NCBI GenBank assembly: GCA_963808705.1
Contig: CAWEHB010000006.1
Location: forward strand, 124,001-188,000
Length of the DNA stretch: 64,000 nucleotides
Reading direction: 5' to 3'
From: JASHPR01 sp963808705
Lineage (GTDB): Bacteria > Actinomycetota > Actinomycetes > Streptosporangiales > Streptosporangiaceae
The translations under genes and the position numbers were made by a program. Below, piece by piece: positions 34,555-43,194 of the stretch. Numbering within the stretch: the stretch's first letter is position 1; every line of letters starts with the position of its first letter. The notes beneath the pieces were generated by a model, which saw only the letters and a program-made list of their open reading frames with translations, made no database searches and was not told the DNA's origin.

Positions 34555-36021
34555 ATGATCAGGACCGGTAAGGAGTACAAGGAGTCCCTGGCGGACGGCC
34601 GCGAGGTGTGGATCGACGGCGAGCAGGTGGAGGACCTCACCACCCACCCGGCGTTCAAGCCGATCGTCGACGTGCGAGCGCGGATCTACGACCTGGCGCA
34701 CGAGCCCCGGGCCGCCGCGACCATGACTTATGTCGACGATGAGACCGGCCAGACCTGCGCCATCGGCGGCAAGCCGCCGATGGCCAGGCAGGACTGGTAC
34801 GCCAAGCACACGGCCGTCGAGACCGTCCTCGACGACGTGGGCGGCGTGGTCACCCGCGTCGGTGACGAGACCGTCGGCGAGATGTGGTCCCTCTACGACG
34901 GCCAGGACGTGCTCAACGAGATCGACCCGAGCTTCTCGGCCAACATCCGCAACCACGTACGCCGCGCTGCGCTGCTCGACCCCTTCCACGTCTCGGCCAA
35001 CACCGACCCCAAGGGAGACCGCGGCAGGCACCCGCGTGAGCAGGACCCCGACGTGCTGCTACACGTCGTCCGCGAGACCGACAACGGCATCGTGGTCCGC
35101 GGCGCGAAGTTCGAGACCGCCGCCGCCTACGCGAACCAGGCCTTCGTCAAGCCGACCATCGGCGACTGGGGCCACGACGCCCTCTCGGAGTACGCCGTCG
35201 GCTTCATCGCCAGCATGGGCGCTCCTGGCATCAGGCACATCTGCCGTTCCGGCTTCGCGGGGCGGCTGACCTCGGAGGACTACCCGCTCAGCAACCGCTT
35301 CGACGAGGTCGACACCATGATCGTCTTCGACGATGTCGAGATCCCGTGGGAGAACGTCTTCTTCTACCGGCATACCCGGGCCGCCGCGTTCATCCGGGCG
35401 ACGCTGCACCGCTACAGCATGTACGCCTTCGTCCACCGGCACCTGCGCCTGGCCGACCTCATGCTCGGCCTCGCCTACGCCAACGCCCAGCAGACCGGGG
35501 TAAAGATGCACCAGGGCGTGCGGGAGAAGATCGCGCAGCTCGCGTGCTACCGCGAGAGCATCGCCGCGCACCTCGCCGCGTCGATCGAGATGGCGCAGGA
35601 GAGCCCCGGCGGCCTGCTGATGCCCAACCAGGCCCTGCTCTACACCGGCCGGGTGCACGCCTGCTCGCAGCTGCCGGGCATGATGCACCTGGTCCGCGAC
35701 CTCTGCGGCTGCCAGATCAGCCTCGTGCCCAGCGCGGCGGCGTTCCGGGCGCCGGGCCCGGGGGAATGGCTGTCGAAGTACTTCAGGGTCGGCGACATCG
35801 AGGCCGAGGACCGGCGCAAGATGCTCGCCTACGCCCGGGACCTGCTCAACTCCGACTACGCCGGCCATCGGCTGGCCTTCCAGCTCTTCGCCCAGTCACC
35901 GCCGTTCTCGCACCTGCTTGCGGTCTACAACAACTACGACTTCGGGCCGGCGGTGGAACGGATGGCGAAATCCGCCGGGCTCGAGAATCCGCTGCGCTTC
36001 CGCACCGAGGCACCGGCGTGA
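34555..36021 (+). CDS. HpaB-type flavin-dependent monooxygenase (4-hydroxyphenylacetate 3-hydroxylase family, oxygenase component)
   Basis: 488 aa, GAAGGAAG before the ATG. N-terminal TGKEYKESLADGREVWIDGE is the HpaB start; the acyl-CoA-dehydrogenase-like core follows with FDDVEIPWENVFFY and NNYDFGPAVERMAK near the end. The family uses FADH2 from a separate reductase to hydroxylate phenols, or in relatives (4-BUDH) handles CoA thioesters. No reductase gene lies nearby. First gene of a tightly coupled operon with RidA and DUF1028, which points to a nitrogen-containing substrate giving a reactive imine; that is inference. Confidence 0.9.
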   Translation: MIRTGKEYKESLADGREVWIDGEQVEDLTTHPAFKPIVDVRARIYDLAHEPRAAATMTYVDDETGQTCAIGGKPPMARQDWYAKHTAVETVLDDVGGVVTRVGDETVGEMWSLYDGQDVLNEIDPSFSANIRNHVRRAALLDPFHVSANTDPKGDRGRHPREQDPDVLLHVVRETDNGIVVRGAKFETAAAYANQAFVKPTIGDWGHDALSEYAVGFIASMGAPGIRHICRSGFAGRLTSEDYPLSNRFDEVDTMIVFDDVEIPWENVFFYRHTRAAAFIRATLHRYSMYAFVHRHLRLADLMLGLAYANAQQTGVKMHQGVREKIAQLACYRESIAAHLAASIEMAQESPGGLLMPNQALLYTGRVHACSQLPGMMHLVRDLCGCQISLVPSAAAFRAPGPGEWLSKYFRVGDIEAEDRRKMLAYARDLLNSDYAGHRLAFQLFAQSPPFSHLLAVYNNYDFGPAVERMAKSAGLENPLRFRTEAPA

Positions 36022-36446
36022 CCGGGCCGATCGTCGTCGGCGGGCATCGCCGGATCCGCCCCTTCAACACCGCGGACACCTATCCCGAGCAGCGCCTCTC
36101 CAACGATCTCTGCGAGGCGGTCGTGGCCGGCCGCACCGTCTACCTCCGCGGGCAGGTGGCCCAGGACCTCCAGACGCGGGAGTCGGTCGCGATCGGGGAT
36201 CCGGCCGGCCAGGCCCACCAGGTCATGGACAACATCGAGCTTCTCCTCGGCGAGGCAGGCGCGCGGCTGGACCACATCGTCACCTGCACCGTCTACCTGA
36301 CCGACATCCGCCACCGCGAAGCGGTCTACCGGGTCCTCGGTGAGCGGATGAGGGGCGTGCATCCCTGCTTCACCGGCCTGGTCGTCCACGCGCTCGCCCG
36401 GCCGGAATGGCTGGTGGAAGTGACCGCGGTCGCGGTGAAGCCATGA
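36018..36446 (+). CDS. RidA family protein
   Basis: 142 aa, GTG overlapping the HpaB stop (GTGA). RidA features: QVAQDLQT, QAHQVMDNIELLLGEAGARLDHIVTCTVYLTDI and the final strand VVHALARPEWLVEVTAVAV with the conserved Arg in ARPEW. RidA deaminates reactive enamines/imines, releasing ammonia; operon members usually act on a specific pathway imine. Between a monooxygenase and DUF1028, so probably not the housekeeping RidA. Confidence 0.88.
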   Translation: MTGPIVVGGHRRIRPFNTADTYPEQRLSNDLCEAVVAGRTVYLRGQVAQDLQTRESVAIGDPAGQAHQVMDNIELLLGEAGARLDHIVTCTVYLTDIRHREAVYRVLGERMRGVHPCFTGLVVHALARPEWLVEVTAVAVKP

Positions 36447-37117
36447 CGTTCTCGCTGGTGGGCCGCTGCGCCCGCACCGGGATGCTCGGCATGGTGGTGA
36501 CATCATCCAGTCCTGCCGTGGCCGCGCGCTGCGCCTGGGCCCGCGCCGGGGTGGGCGCCGTCGCCACCCAGAACGTCACCGACCCCTCGCTGGCGCCGCA
36601 GGTCCTCGGCCTGATAGAGCGGGGACGCTCAGCCGCCGACGCGCTGGGCGAGGTGGTCACCAGGGCACCGCATATCGAGTACCGCCAGCTCGCTGTCGTC
36701 GACGCACAGGGGAGGACGGCGTCGTACTCCGGGGCCCGCACGCTCGGCCGGCACGGCAGCAGCGGGGGGAAGGACTGCCTCGCGGCCGGCAACCTGCTCG
36801 CCGGCGAGCAGGTCACCGCGGCCATGGTGCAGGCCTTCGAGCGGCGGCCCCGGGACCATCTCGCCGACCGGCTCCTCGCCGCCCTCCGGGCCGGCGAGGT
36901 CGCGGGGGGCGAGGAAGGGCCGGTGCGCTCGTGCGGGCTGCTGGTTGTCGGCCAGGTGACCTGGCCGGTCACCGATCTGCGGGTCGACTGGCACCACGAC
37001 CCGGTCACCGAGCTGGCGCGCTTGTGGGCGGTCTGGCGGCCGCAGGAGGCCGACTACCTCCAGCGCGCCCTCGACCCCACGGCCGCGCCGAGCTACGGGG
37101 TCCCGGGAGACGAATAG
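36443..37117 (+). CDS. DUF1028 family protein (Ntn-hydrolase-like)
   Basis: 224 aa, ATG overlapping the RidA stop (ATGA). TFSLVGRCARTGMLGMVVTSSSPAVAARC is the DUF1028 N-terminus, and GARTLGRHGSSGGKDCLAAGNLLAGEQV is the middle signature. Predicted Ntn-hydrolase-like fold; activity not established to my knowledge. DUF1028 with RidA suggests hydrolysis or deamination of an N-containing metabolite. Confidence 0.88.
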   Translation: MTFSLVGRCARTGMLGMVVTSSSPAVAARCAWARAGVGAVATQNVTDPSLAPQVLGLIERGRSAADALGEVVTRAPHIEYRQLAVVDAQGRTASYSGARTLGRHGSSGGKDCLAAGNLLAGEQVTAAMVQAFERRPRDHLADRLLAALRAGEVAGGEEGPVRSCGLLVVGQVTWPVTDLRVDWHHDPVTELARLWAVWRPQEADYLQRALDPTAAPSYGVPGDE

Positions 37118-37299
37118 CCAAGACTTGACTCACGAGCGTCCCACGCCGACCCTGAGTTACTGCTCCAGCGCCGAACGGCTCGAATCGGTGCGGGTGGGTG
37201 GCAGGCTGCCCGCGTTTCTCCCGGCAGTGCGCGAAGCCGCCCAGGCTGGGGCCGGGGCACGGCGACCCATGAGATGCCGTTTCATGAAGGAGGCAGCCG

Positions 37300-38532
37300 A
37301 TGACCGAACAGCGCGCGGTGTCGCCGGAGACCCTGGCCGCCCAGGCGCTGGGCGAGGTGGACCCGGTGTCTGGCGGCCTGGCCCCGGTGATCAATCCGTC
37401 CACGAACTACGAGCGGCGCCCGGATGGCTCCTACCGGCAGGACCGGGTCTATACCCGGGCCGACAACCCGACCTTCGAACACGCCGAGCGGCTGCTGGCC
37501 GCGCTGGAAGGACTGGAAGGACTGGAAGGACTGGAAGGAGCTGACTGCGGTTGCGCGCTGTTTGCCTCGGGGATGGCGGCAGCGACCGCGGTCTTCCAGT
37601 CCCTGCTGCCTGGTGATCACGTGCTGGTGTCCCGGGTTCTGTACTGGGGGGTGCGCAAGTGGCTGGCCGAGTTCGCCCTCACCTGGGGGCTGGATGTGGA
37701 GTTCACCGATACCACCGATCCCGGCGTGCTGGCGGCGGCGATCCGGCCGGGGCGGACCCGGCTGCTGTGGCTAGAGACGCCGGCGAACCCCATGTGGGAG
37801 ATCACCGACCTGGCGGCAGCCTGCGAGCTCGCCCACTCTGCTGAGGTCCGGGTGGCGGTGGACAACACGGTGTCCACCCCGGTACTGACCCGGCCGTTTG
37901 AGCACGGTGCCGACCTGGTGGTGCATTCGGCCAGCAAGTATCTCAACGGGCACAGCGATGTGCTGGCCGGTGCGGTGCTGTCGGCCCGCCGGGACCCGTT
38001 CTGGGAGCGGATCCGGTCCTGGCGCCGCAACAGCGGCGCGGTGCTGGGGCCGTTCGAAGCGTGGCTGCTGCAACGGGGGATGCGGACGCTGTTCCTGCGG
38101 GTGCACCGCGCCTGCGAGACCGCCCTGGCTATCGCCACCCACTTCGATGGTCATCCGGCGGTTGCGACGGTGCTCTACCCCGGGCTGCCCTCGCATCCGG
38201 GTCACCAGATCGCGGCACGGCAAATGCGCGGCGGGTTCGGCGGGATGCTGTCGATCCGGCTGACCGGGGGGACCGAGCACGCCGCCGCGGTGCTGCGCGA
38301 GGTCCGGGTGTTCAAGCGGGCCACCTCACTGGGCGGGGTCGAGAGCCTGATCGAGCACCGAGCCGCCACGGAGGGTCCCTCCTCCCCCGTGCCCGGTGAC
38401 CTGCTCCGCCTGTCAATCGGCATCGAGGCTCCCGCCGACCTGATCACCGACTTGGACGCCGCTCTCGATGCGGCCGGGCGAGGCACAGCTCCGCCTCCAG
38501 CCGCCGCGGCTGGCCGGGAGGCTGGTCAGTGA
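37300..38532 (+). CDS. Cys/Met metabolism PLP-dependent enzyme (cystathionine gamma-synthase/lyase family)
   Basis: 410 aa, AAGGAGG 6 bp before the ATG. VYTRADNPTFEHAERLLAALEG, FASGMAAATAVFQSLLPGDHVL, LETPANPMWEI and the Schiff-base region VHSASKYLNGHSDVLAG are all family signatures. Acts on homoserine-derived or cysteine substrates in transsulfuration; which reaction cannot be told. A run of GLEGLEGLEG near residue 70 comes from a 9-bp tandem repeat. I looked for a SAM or B12 riboswitch in the 183 bp upstream and found none I could support. Confidence 0.9.
   Translation: MTEQRAVSPETLAAQALGEVDPVSGGLAPVINPSTNYERRPDGSYRQDRVYTRADNPTFEHAERLLAALEGLEGLEGLEGADCGCALFASGMAAATAVFQSLLPGDHVLVSRVLYWGVRKWLAEFALTWGLDVEFTDTTDPGVLAAAIRPGRTRLLWLETPANPMWEITDLAAACELAHSAEVRVAVDNTVSTPVLTRPFEHGADLVVHSASKYLNGHSDVLAGAVLSARRDPFWERIRSWRRNSGAVLGPFEAWLLQRGMRTLFLRVHRACETALAIATHFDGHPAVATVLYPGLPSHPGHQIAARQMRGGFGGMLSIRLTGGTEHAAAVLREVRVFKRATSLGGVESLIEHRAATEGPSSPVPGDLLRLSIGIEAPADLITDLDAALDAAGRGTAPPPAAAAGREAGQ
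37504..37539 (+). repeat. 9-bp in-frame tandem repeat, four copies
   Basis: Four copies of CTGGAAGGA inside the PLP enzyme gene, coding L-E-G repeated. In-frame, so it can expand or contract without breaking the protein; it lies in a loop just before the conserved FASGMAA region. Confidence 0.9.
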
Positions 38533-38596
38533 CGGACCTGGCCGCGAAGGTCGCGGCGGTGCTGGAGCGCGGACGTACTTGACCGCGGCGCAAGCA

Positions 38597-39010
38597 TCAG
38601 GCCTGCGTGTTCTGCCAGGACAGAGTGGACAAGACGAGCCGGTATCCGTCTGGGTCGGCGATCGTGACTCCCCACTGGTCCCAGTACGGGTTGCGGGCAG
38701 CGACCCGGGCACCGCCCGCGTCGACCAGCCGGCCGATCAAGTCCTCGTCAACCTCGCCGCCGAGGTACAAGACCAGCAGGTCCTCCTCGGTGGGCGCGGC
38801 CGGCGTCAGGTCATCGGGGTCGTGGACCAGCTCAAGATGCCAGGCGGCACCGGGCCAGCCCACCATCACCAGCGCGTGGTCGCCTTCTGCGGACTCACCG
38901 ACCCGGAACAGCACCTCCAGGCCCAGGCCCGTGACCCAGAACCGCTCGGAAGCCCGCAGGTCATGACTGGGCCGGGCGATGCGCACATGGCTAGCTGGAC
39001 CAGGCTTCAT
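38597..39010 (-). CDS. VOC superfamily (glyoxalase-like) protein
   Basis: 137 aa from ATG 39010. HVRIARPSHDLRASERFWVTGLGLEVLFR and DQWGVTIADPDGYRLVL are the two beta-alpha-beta-beta-beta modules of the vicinal oxygen chelate fold; metal ligands would be His in HVRIARP, Glu in HLELVHD. Dioxygenase, lyase or binding protein; not decidable. Convergent with the PLP enzyme and divergent from the DUF1349 gene. Confidence 0.85.
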   Translation of the reverse strand: MKPGPASHVRIARPSHDLRASERFWVTGLGLEVLFRVGESAEGDHALVMVGWPGAAWHLELVHDPDDLTPAAPTEEDLLVLYLGGEVDEDLIGRLVDAGGARVAARNPYWDQWGVTIADPDGYRLVLSTLSWQNTQA

Positions 39011-39148
39011 GGCCCCATCCTTGCCGAACCCGGGCTCCCAAGCCGGCGGCGGATGAGGATGCAGTGGCCGGGCTGGGCCTCGTGGCGCCCGCCGGTCTCG
39101 GGCGGTTGGTAGATTCCGGAGACCTGAGCGCATTTTCCAGGAGGCCTC

Positions 39149-39688
39149 GTGCAGTGGCTGAACGAGCCGGCCCAGTGGTCTGAGCAGGCAGGCACGCTGG
39201 TGGTCACCGCCGACGCCGCCACCGATTTCTGGCGCACCACCGGCTACGGGTACATCCGCGATAACGGCCACCTGTACGCAGAGCAGTTCGCCGGCGACTT
39301 CGACCTGTCGATGCGGGTCCGCGGTTCGTACGCCGCGCAGTACGACCAGGCCGGGGCGATGGTCCGGGTAGATGAGCGCCGCTGGCTCAAGACCGGCGTC
39401 GAGTATTTCGACGGCAGGCCGCGCTTCAGCACGGTGATCACGCTCGGGCACTCGAGCTGGGCACTGGCCGGCCTGCCCGCTGACATGAGCGAGCTGGGCT
39501 TGCTCCTCACCCGCCGCGGCGATGCCGTCGAGGTCCGTTACTGCGTCGACGACGGCGAGAGGGAACTAGCGGCGCTGGCGTATCTGCCGCCCGGCGTCCC
39601 CGCACTGGCCGGCGCGATGTGCGCGGCACCTGAGGGCCATGGCTTCCGGGTCACATTCCATGACCTTAAAGTCACCCAGCCCGCCTAG
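39149..39688 (+). CDS. DUF1349 family protein (concanavalin-like fold)
   Basis: 179 aa from GTG 39149 with AGGAGG at 39139-39144. DFWRTTGYGYIRDNGHLYAEQFAGDF and YDQAGAMVRVDERRWLKTGVEYFDG are the family signatures, ending GFRVTFHDLKVTQP. Cytoplasmic beta-sandwich protein of unknown role, in yeast and bacteria linked to sugar or regulatory functions. The 3' end is overlapped by an antisense fragment. Confidence 0.9.
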   Translation: MQWLNEPAQWSEQAGTLVVTADAATDFWRTTGYGYIRDNGHLYAEQFAGDFDLSMRVRGSYAAQYDQAGAMVRVDERRWLKTGVEYFDGRPRFSTVITLGHSSWALAGLPADMSELGLLLTRRGDAVEVRYCVDDGERELAALAYLPPGVPALAGAMCAAPEGHGFRVTFHDLKVTQPA

Positions 39689-39844
39689 CCCCTCGAGGTT
39701 GCCGATCTCGGCCGCGATCCGCTGGTCGATCTCCGCGCCGATGCGTTCCACCAGCCCCTCGGCCAGTGCCTGGTCATAGCCGGAACCAAGTTCCTGCACG
39801 GCGGCCACCGAGGCGGCGATCTCATCCCGGCAATCTGCGGCCAT
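39566..39844 (-). pseudogene. Truncated actinobacterial small protein, overlapping the DUF1349 3' end
   Basis: ATG 39844 begins MAADCRDEIAASVAAVQELG then YDQALAEGLVERIGAEIDQRI, which resembles the N-terminal helix of a common actinobacterial protein (RRELGPEYDDAVVESFLERVEREIDARV type) that normally goes on to a membrane domain. Here the frame runs antisense into the DUF1349 gene after about residue 50, so the membrane part is gone. Probably a remnant. Confidence 0.45.
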
Positions 39845-39981
39845 CACGCCCTCCGAACGTCCGGTCAGCCCTTGCCGAAACGGTAGGGACCCGTGGCAGG
39901 GCGGCGGAATGCGGCTAGCCCCCGTTCGTGTCCTGGGGTTAGCCCCCACCCCGGCCGCGACCTGCGACCTTACCCGCCTTC

Positions 39982-40158
39982 GCCACCGGCCGACGTGCAC
40001 ACGCCAAAGCCAGGCGCTCCACCCGGCCCGGCGATCACATCGGCCGGTACCGGCTGCTGGCCGAGCGGGGCGTCAAGACCGTGTTCGTCTCCCTGCCCGA
40101 CCTGGATCACCCGGACGACGTGCTGCGCCTGGCCCCGGTGACCGCGGCCTTCGCCTGA
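39982..40158 (+). pseudogene. C-terminal fragment of a LLM-class F420-dependent oxidoreductase
   Basis: Reads RPGDHIGRYRLLAERGVKTV then FVSLPDLDHPDDVLRLAPVT and a TGA at 40156-40158. This matches the C-terminal helix-strand of luciferase-like F420 oxidoreductases (RYR-LAEAGVQT-IVSLPDL). No N-terminal part in any frame nearby. Confidence 0.6.
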
Positions 40159-40161
40159 CGC

Positions 40162-40383
40162 CTACGTACGCCGGCGACCGAAGGCGAAGTACGAGAGCGG
40201 TACGAGTCCCGCGGAGTTGATGACCAGGCCCGAGAACCAGGCCCACTTCGGGCCCCGGATCTGGTCGGCTGGCCGGCGCTTGATGTCGATGGCCGCCGCT
40301 GCCTTGAGGGCGGCCTCGGCCACCCCGGCCACGATGATCAGCTTGCGGGTGCCGGGGCTGAGATCACTCCATCGTTTAGCCAT
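40162..40383 (-). CDS. Small membrane protein
   Basis: 73 aa from ATG 40383 (GGGAAG upstream). RWSDLSPGTRKLIIVAGVAEAALKAAAAIDI then KRRPADQIRGPKWAW and a second helix VINSAGLVPLSYFAFG. I know this as a frequent short actinobacterial membrane protein with the RRPADQ-RG-KW motif but no assigned function. Ends 4 bp from the LLM fragment stop on the other strand. Confidence 0.75.
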   Translation of the reverse strand: MAKRWSDLSPGTRKLIIVAGVAEAALKAAAAIDIKRRPADQIRGPKWAWFSGLVINSAGLVPLSYFAFGRRRT

Positions 40384-40441
40384 GACTTCCCTTGCGCCTA
40401 TGCGGGAACCGGACGGCCCGACTTTACCCCGGCCCGGATCG

Positions 40442-41206
40442 TCAGGCCCTCCCGAACCGCTCGGCAAGGAATTCTTCGAAGGTGACACGGCCCACCGCGT
40501 GATCGGGGGCCAGGTGGCCGCCGCGGCGGTATCCGGCAAACACGGCACCGGGGAGGCGGACCGGCACCACCGGGCGGTGCCGCCCGCGGGCGGCCAGGTA
40601 GCTGAGGGCGAGTCCGGCCGCGCCGCGGACCTCCGGGCCGCCCGTGTCCGGTACCCGCCCGGCGGCGGGCCCGGTGGCGAGTTCAGCCAGCCGCCCGGCC
40701 ACCTCGCCGGCCTCGATCGGCTGGAACGAGGTGCCCGCCGGCACCGGCATAGCCGGCAGGTGTTCCAGGGCCTCGCAGCCGCGCAGGATCAGCTGGTGAA
40801 ACTGGGTGGCCCGCAGCACGGTCCATGGCAGCCCGGAGTCCTCGACCTGCCGCTCCACCTGAAGCTTCGACTTGTAGTAGCCGAACGGGATCCGGTCGAC
40901 GCCGACAATGGATATATAGACCAGGTGCGGGGAGCGGGCCCGCCGGGCCGACTCGATCAGGTGCCGCGCGGCGCCGGCGTCGCCCAGGCCGGTGGCGCAG
41001 TGGACGATAACGTCGGCGCCGGCCACTGCCGCGTCGATGCCGCGGCCGGTCTTGAGGTCGCCGGCGGCCCAGTCGGCCGGCCCGCGCTCGGTTGGCGGCG
41101 GGCGGCGGCTCAGCACCCGGACCTGCCTGCCCCGGGCCGCGAGCCGCCGTACCACCACCTGGCCGAGGGTGCCGGTGCCGCCGGTCACCAGGATCAGCCC
41201 GGTCAT
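40442..41206 (-). CDS. NmrA-like NAD(P)-binding protein (atypical SDR)
   Basis: 254 aa from ATG 41206, AAAGGAAC upstream. GLILVTGGTGTLGQVVVRRLAARG is the Rossmann start; VIVHCATGLGDAGAARHLIESAR, YISIVGVDRIPFGYYKSKLQVE (YxxxK-like YYKSK) and WTVLRATQFHQLIL are typical of NmrA/NAD-dependent epimerase-like proteins. Acts as reductase or redox sensor. Its ATG overlaps the stop of the phosphotransferase remnant (ATGA), so translation was coupled to it. Confidence 0.87.
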   Translation of the reverse strand: MTGLILVTGGTGTLGQVVVRRLAARGRQVRVLSRRPPPTERGPADWAAGDLKTGRGIDAAVAGADVIVHCATGLGDAGAARHLIESARRARSPHLVYISIVGVDRIPFGYYKSKLQVERQVEDSGLPWTVLRATQFHQLILRGCEALEHLPAMPVPAGTSFQPIEAGEVAGRLAELATGPAAGRVPDTGGPEVRGAAGLALSYLAARGRHRPVVPVRLPGAVFAGYRRGGHLAPDHAVGRVTFEEFLAERFGRA

Positions 41207-41529
41207 ATGGTCGTTCCTTTTGTGAGGGCGGCTTCGAGGGCAGCGCGGTGGCGGAGCAGGCTGCCGAGCGCGGCGGCGCCTTCCAGGCTCCACGGGCCGG
41301 GCTGGGTGAAGTCGCCCTCGAGGAAGGTCAGCATCTCCCGGCCGTCGCGATCCAGGCCCGGGCCGGCCAGCCGCGGAGCGGCAGCGAAGCCGGCCTCTTC
41401 GAGGTGGCGCAGCAGGGCGTGTACCGCCGGGGTCCACGGCCCGGTGTCGCGGATCACCACGCTGCCGCGGCGGTGGACCGTCGTCCGGCCGCCGCCTTCC
41501 AAGACGATCAGGTCATCGGGCGAGGTCAC
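41203..41529 (-). pseudogene. Aminoglycoside-phosphotransferase-like gene with internal deletion
   Basis: Reads LIVLEGGGRTTVHRRGSVVIR, TGPWTPAVHALLRHLEEAGF and REMLTFLEGDF, the N-lobe of the APH family, to GAAALGSLLR. It then jumps to HRAALEAALTKG, which looks like the usual APH C-terminal tail. The catalytic lobe (HxD...N, DFD) is absent, about 150 residues. The deletion kept the frame and the ATGA overlap with the next gene. Start GTG 41529 is uncertain. Confidence 0.6.
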
Positions 41530-41729
41530 GGTCCATTGTGGAACTGCACCGGGCCAGGGTCCCAGCCGTTTTCCGGCGGGGCAGGCCTGGAGTCCGTAGC
41601 GGCCGAAATCCCGCCCGCCAGGCGGCGAGGTATTGCCAAGGTCTTTAAGCTGGCATATCGGGAAATTCCCGGCCGCAGCCGGGCTAACCTCGACCTGCGA
41701 CGTGAGTTCCTGACCGAAAGGATGCGCTG

Positions 41730-42701
41730 ATGCGCGCAATCATGGCCGACCAGCATGGCGGGCCGGAAGTCCTCCGGCTAGTGGAACGCGATCTGCCCGC
41801 GCCTGGCCCCGGGCAGGTTCTGGTCGACGTGGAGGCGGCAGGCGTCAACTTCGCCGACATCTACCGGCGGCAGGGCATCCGGCCCTACGCCGGCGACGCG
41901 CCTTTCGGGATCGGCAACGAGGGCTCGGGCACCGTCGTGGCCGCCGGGCCGGACACCGGCGGGCTGGACGTGGGTGACCGGGTCGCGTGGGCCGACGTGC
42001 CGGGCAGCTACGCGGAGCAGGTGCTCGTGCCGGCCGATCGCGCGGTTCCGGTCCCCGATGGCGTGGACCTGGACGTGGCGGCCGCGGTCATGCTGCAGGG
42101 CATGACCGCGCATTACCTGTCACACGACACCTATCCCGTCGCCCAGGGCGACAAGGCCGTGGTGCACGCGGCTGCGGGCGGCGTCGGCCTGCTGCTCACC
42201 CAGATGGTCAAGATGCGCGGCGGCGTAGTGATCGCGACCACGTCGACCCCGGAGAAGGCGGAACTCGCCAGGGGCGCGGGAGCCGACCACGCCGCCGGGT
42301 ACGACAACTTCGGCGCCGTGGCCCGGGAGGTCACCGGCGGCGACGGCGCCGCGGTCGTGTACGACGGGATCGGGCAGGCGACCTTTGACGACAGCCTCGC
42401 GGCCCTCCGGCGCCGCGGGTACATGGTGCTGTACGGCGGGGCCAGCGGTCAGGTCCCGCCCGTGGACCCGCAGCGCCTGGCCGCGGGCGGGTCGCTGTTT
42501 CTCACCCGGCCGACGCTGGTCAGCTACATCGTGACCCGCGACGAGCTGCTGTCCCGCGCCGATGCCCTGTTCCGCTGGATCAGGCAGGGCGCGCTGAGGG
42601 TGCGCATCGGCGGCCGGTACCCGCTCGATCAGGCCGCCCGCGCGCAGGAGGACCTCGCCTCCCGGCGCACCACCGGCAAGCTCATCCTCTTGCCTCGCTG
42701 A
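41730..42701 (+). CDS. Quinone oxidoreductase / zinc-free alcohol dehydrogenase family
   Basis: 323 aa, GAAAGGATG before the ATG. VEAAGVNFADIYRRQG and FGIGNEGSGTVVAAG are the MDR N-terminal signatures; the cofactor site is VVHAAAGGVGLLLTQMVK. No zinc-ligand Cys cluster, so quinone oxidoreductase (Qor) type using NADPH. Reduces quinones or enones. Last 20 bp overlap the convergent deformylase gene. Confidence 0.92.
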   Translation: MRAIMADQHGGPEVLRLVERDLPAPGPGQVLVDVEAAGVNFADIYRRQGIRPYAGDAPFGIGNEGSGTVVAAGPDTGGLDVGDRVAWADVPGSYAEQVLVPADRAVPVPDGVDLDVAAAVMLQGMTAHYLSHDTYPVAQGDKAVVHAAAGGVGLLLTQMVKMRGGVVIATTSTPEKAELARGAGADHAAGYDNFGAVAREVTGGDGAAVVYDGIGQATFDDSLAALRRRGYMVLYGGASGQVPPVDPQRLAAGGSLFLTRPTLVSYIVTRDELLSRADALFRWIRQGALRVRIGGRYPLDQAARAQEDLASRRTTGKLILLPR

Positions 42702-43194
42702 CCGGCCGCGCGGCCGCGGCCCGGCGGAGCTGGCCGAGCACGTCCTTGCGGCGCTCGCCGGTGAGCCGGTCGATGAACAGGATGCCGCGCAGGTGGTCGG
42801 TCTCGTGCTGCAGGGCCCGGGACAGCTCGCCCTCGCCGATGACCGTGACCGGGTCGCCGCGCCGGTCGACCCCGGTGACCACGGTCCGCGCCGCGCGCAG
42901 GGCGGGGGCGGTGATGCCGGGGATGGACAGGCAACCCTCGGGGCCGTCGTACTCGCCGGACATCTCGGCCACGACCGGATTGATGACGTAACCGTGCTGC
43001 CCGTCGATGTTGTAGGAGAAGGCGGCCAGGCTGACGCCGATCTGCGGGGCGGCCAGGCCGGCCCGGCCCGGCAGCAGCACGTTCTCCAGGAGGTCGTCAA
43101 CCAGCCGGCCGAGGGCATCGTCGAACCGGGTCACCGGGTCGCACTCGGTGCGCAGCACGGGATCGCCGAGCAGCCGCAGCTCCCTGATGGTCAT
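42682..43194 (-). CDS. def: Peptide deformylase
   Basis: 170 aa. All three metal-site motifs: GRAGLAAPQIG (motif 1), PEGCLSIPG (motif 2, Cys ligand) and QHETDHLRG (motif 3, HExxH). Removes the formyl group from nascent proteins; metal Fe/Zn. ATG overlaps the PadR stop (ATGA), so this deformylase is expressed with and probably controlled by the PadR regulator, unusual for a housekeeping def. May be an additional copy. Confidence 0.93.
   Translation of the reverse strand: MTIRELRLLGDPVLRTECDPVTRFDDALGRLVDDLLENVLLPGRAGLAAPQIGVSLAAFSYNIDGQHGYVINPVVAEMSGEYDGPEGCLSIPGITAPALRAARTVVTGVDRRGDPVTVIGEGELSRALQHETDHLRGILFIDRLTGERRKDVLGQLRRAAAARPVSEARG

Noticed and set aside
37118..37299. SAM or cobalamin riboswitch before the PLP enzyme
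   Set aside because: Searched by eye for SAM-I, SAM-II and SAM-IV core motifs and found only GC-rich small hairpins without the conserved bases.
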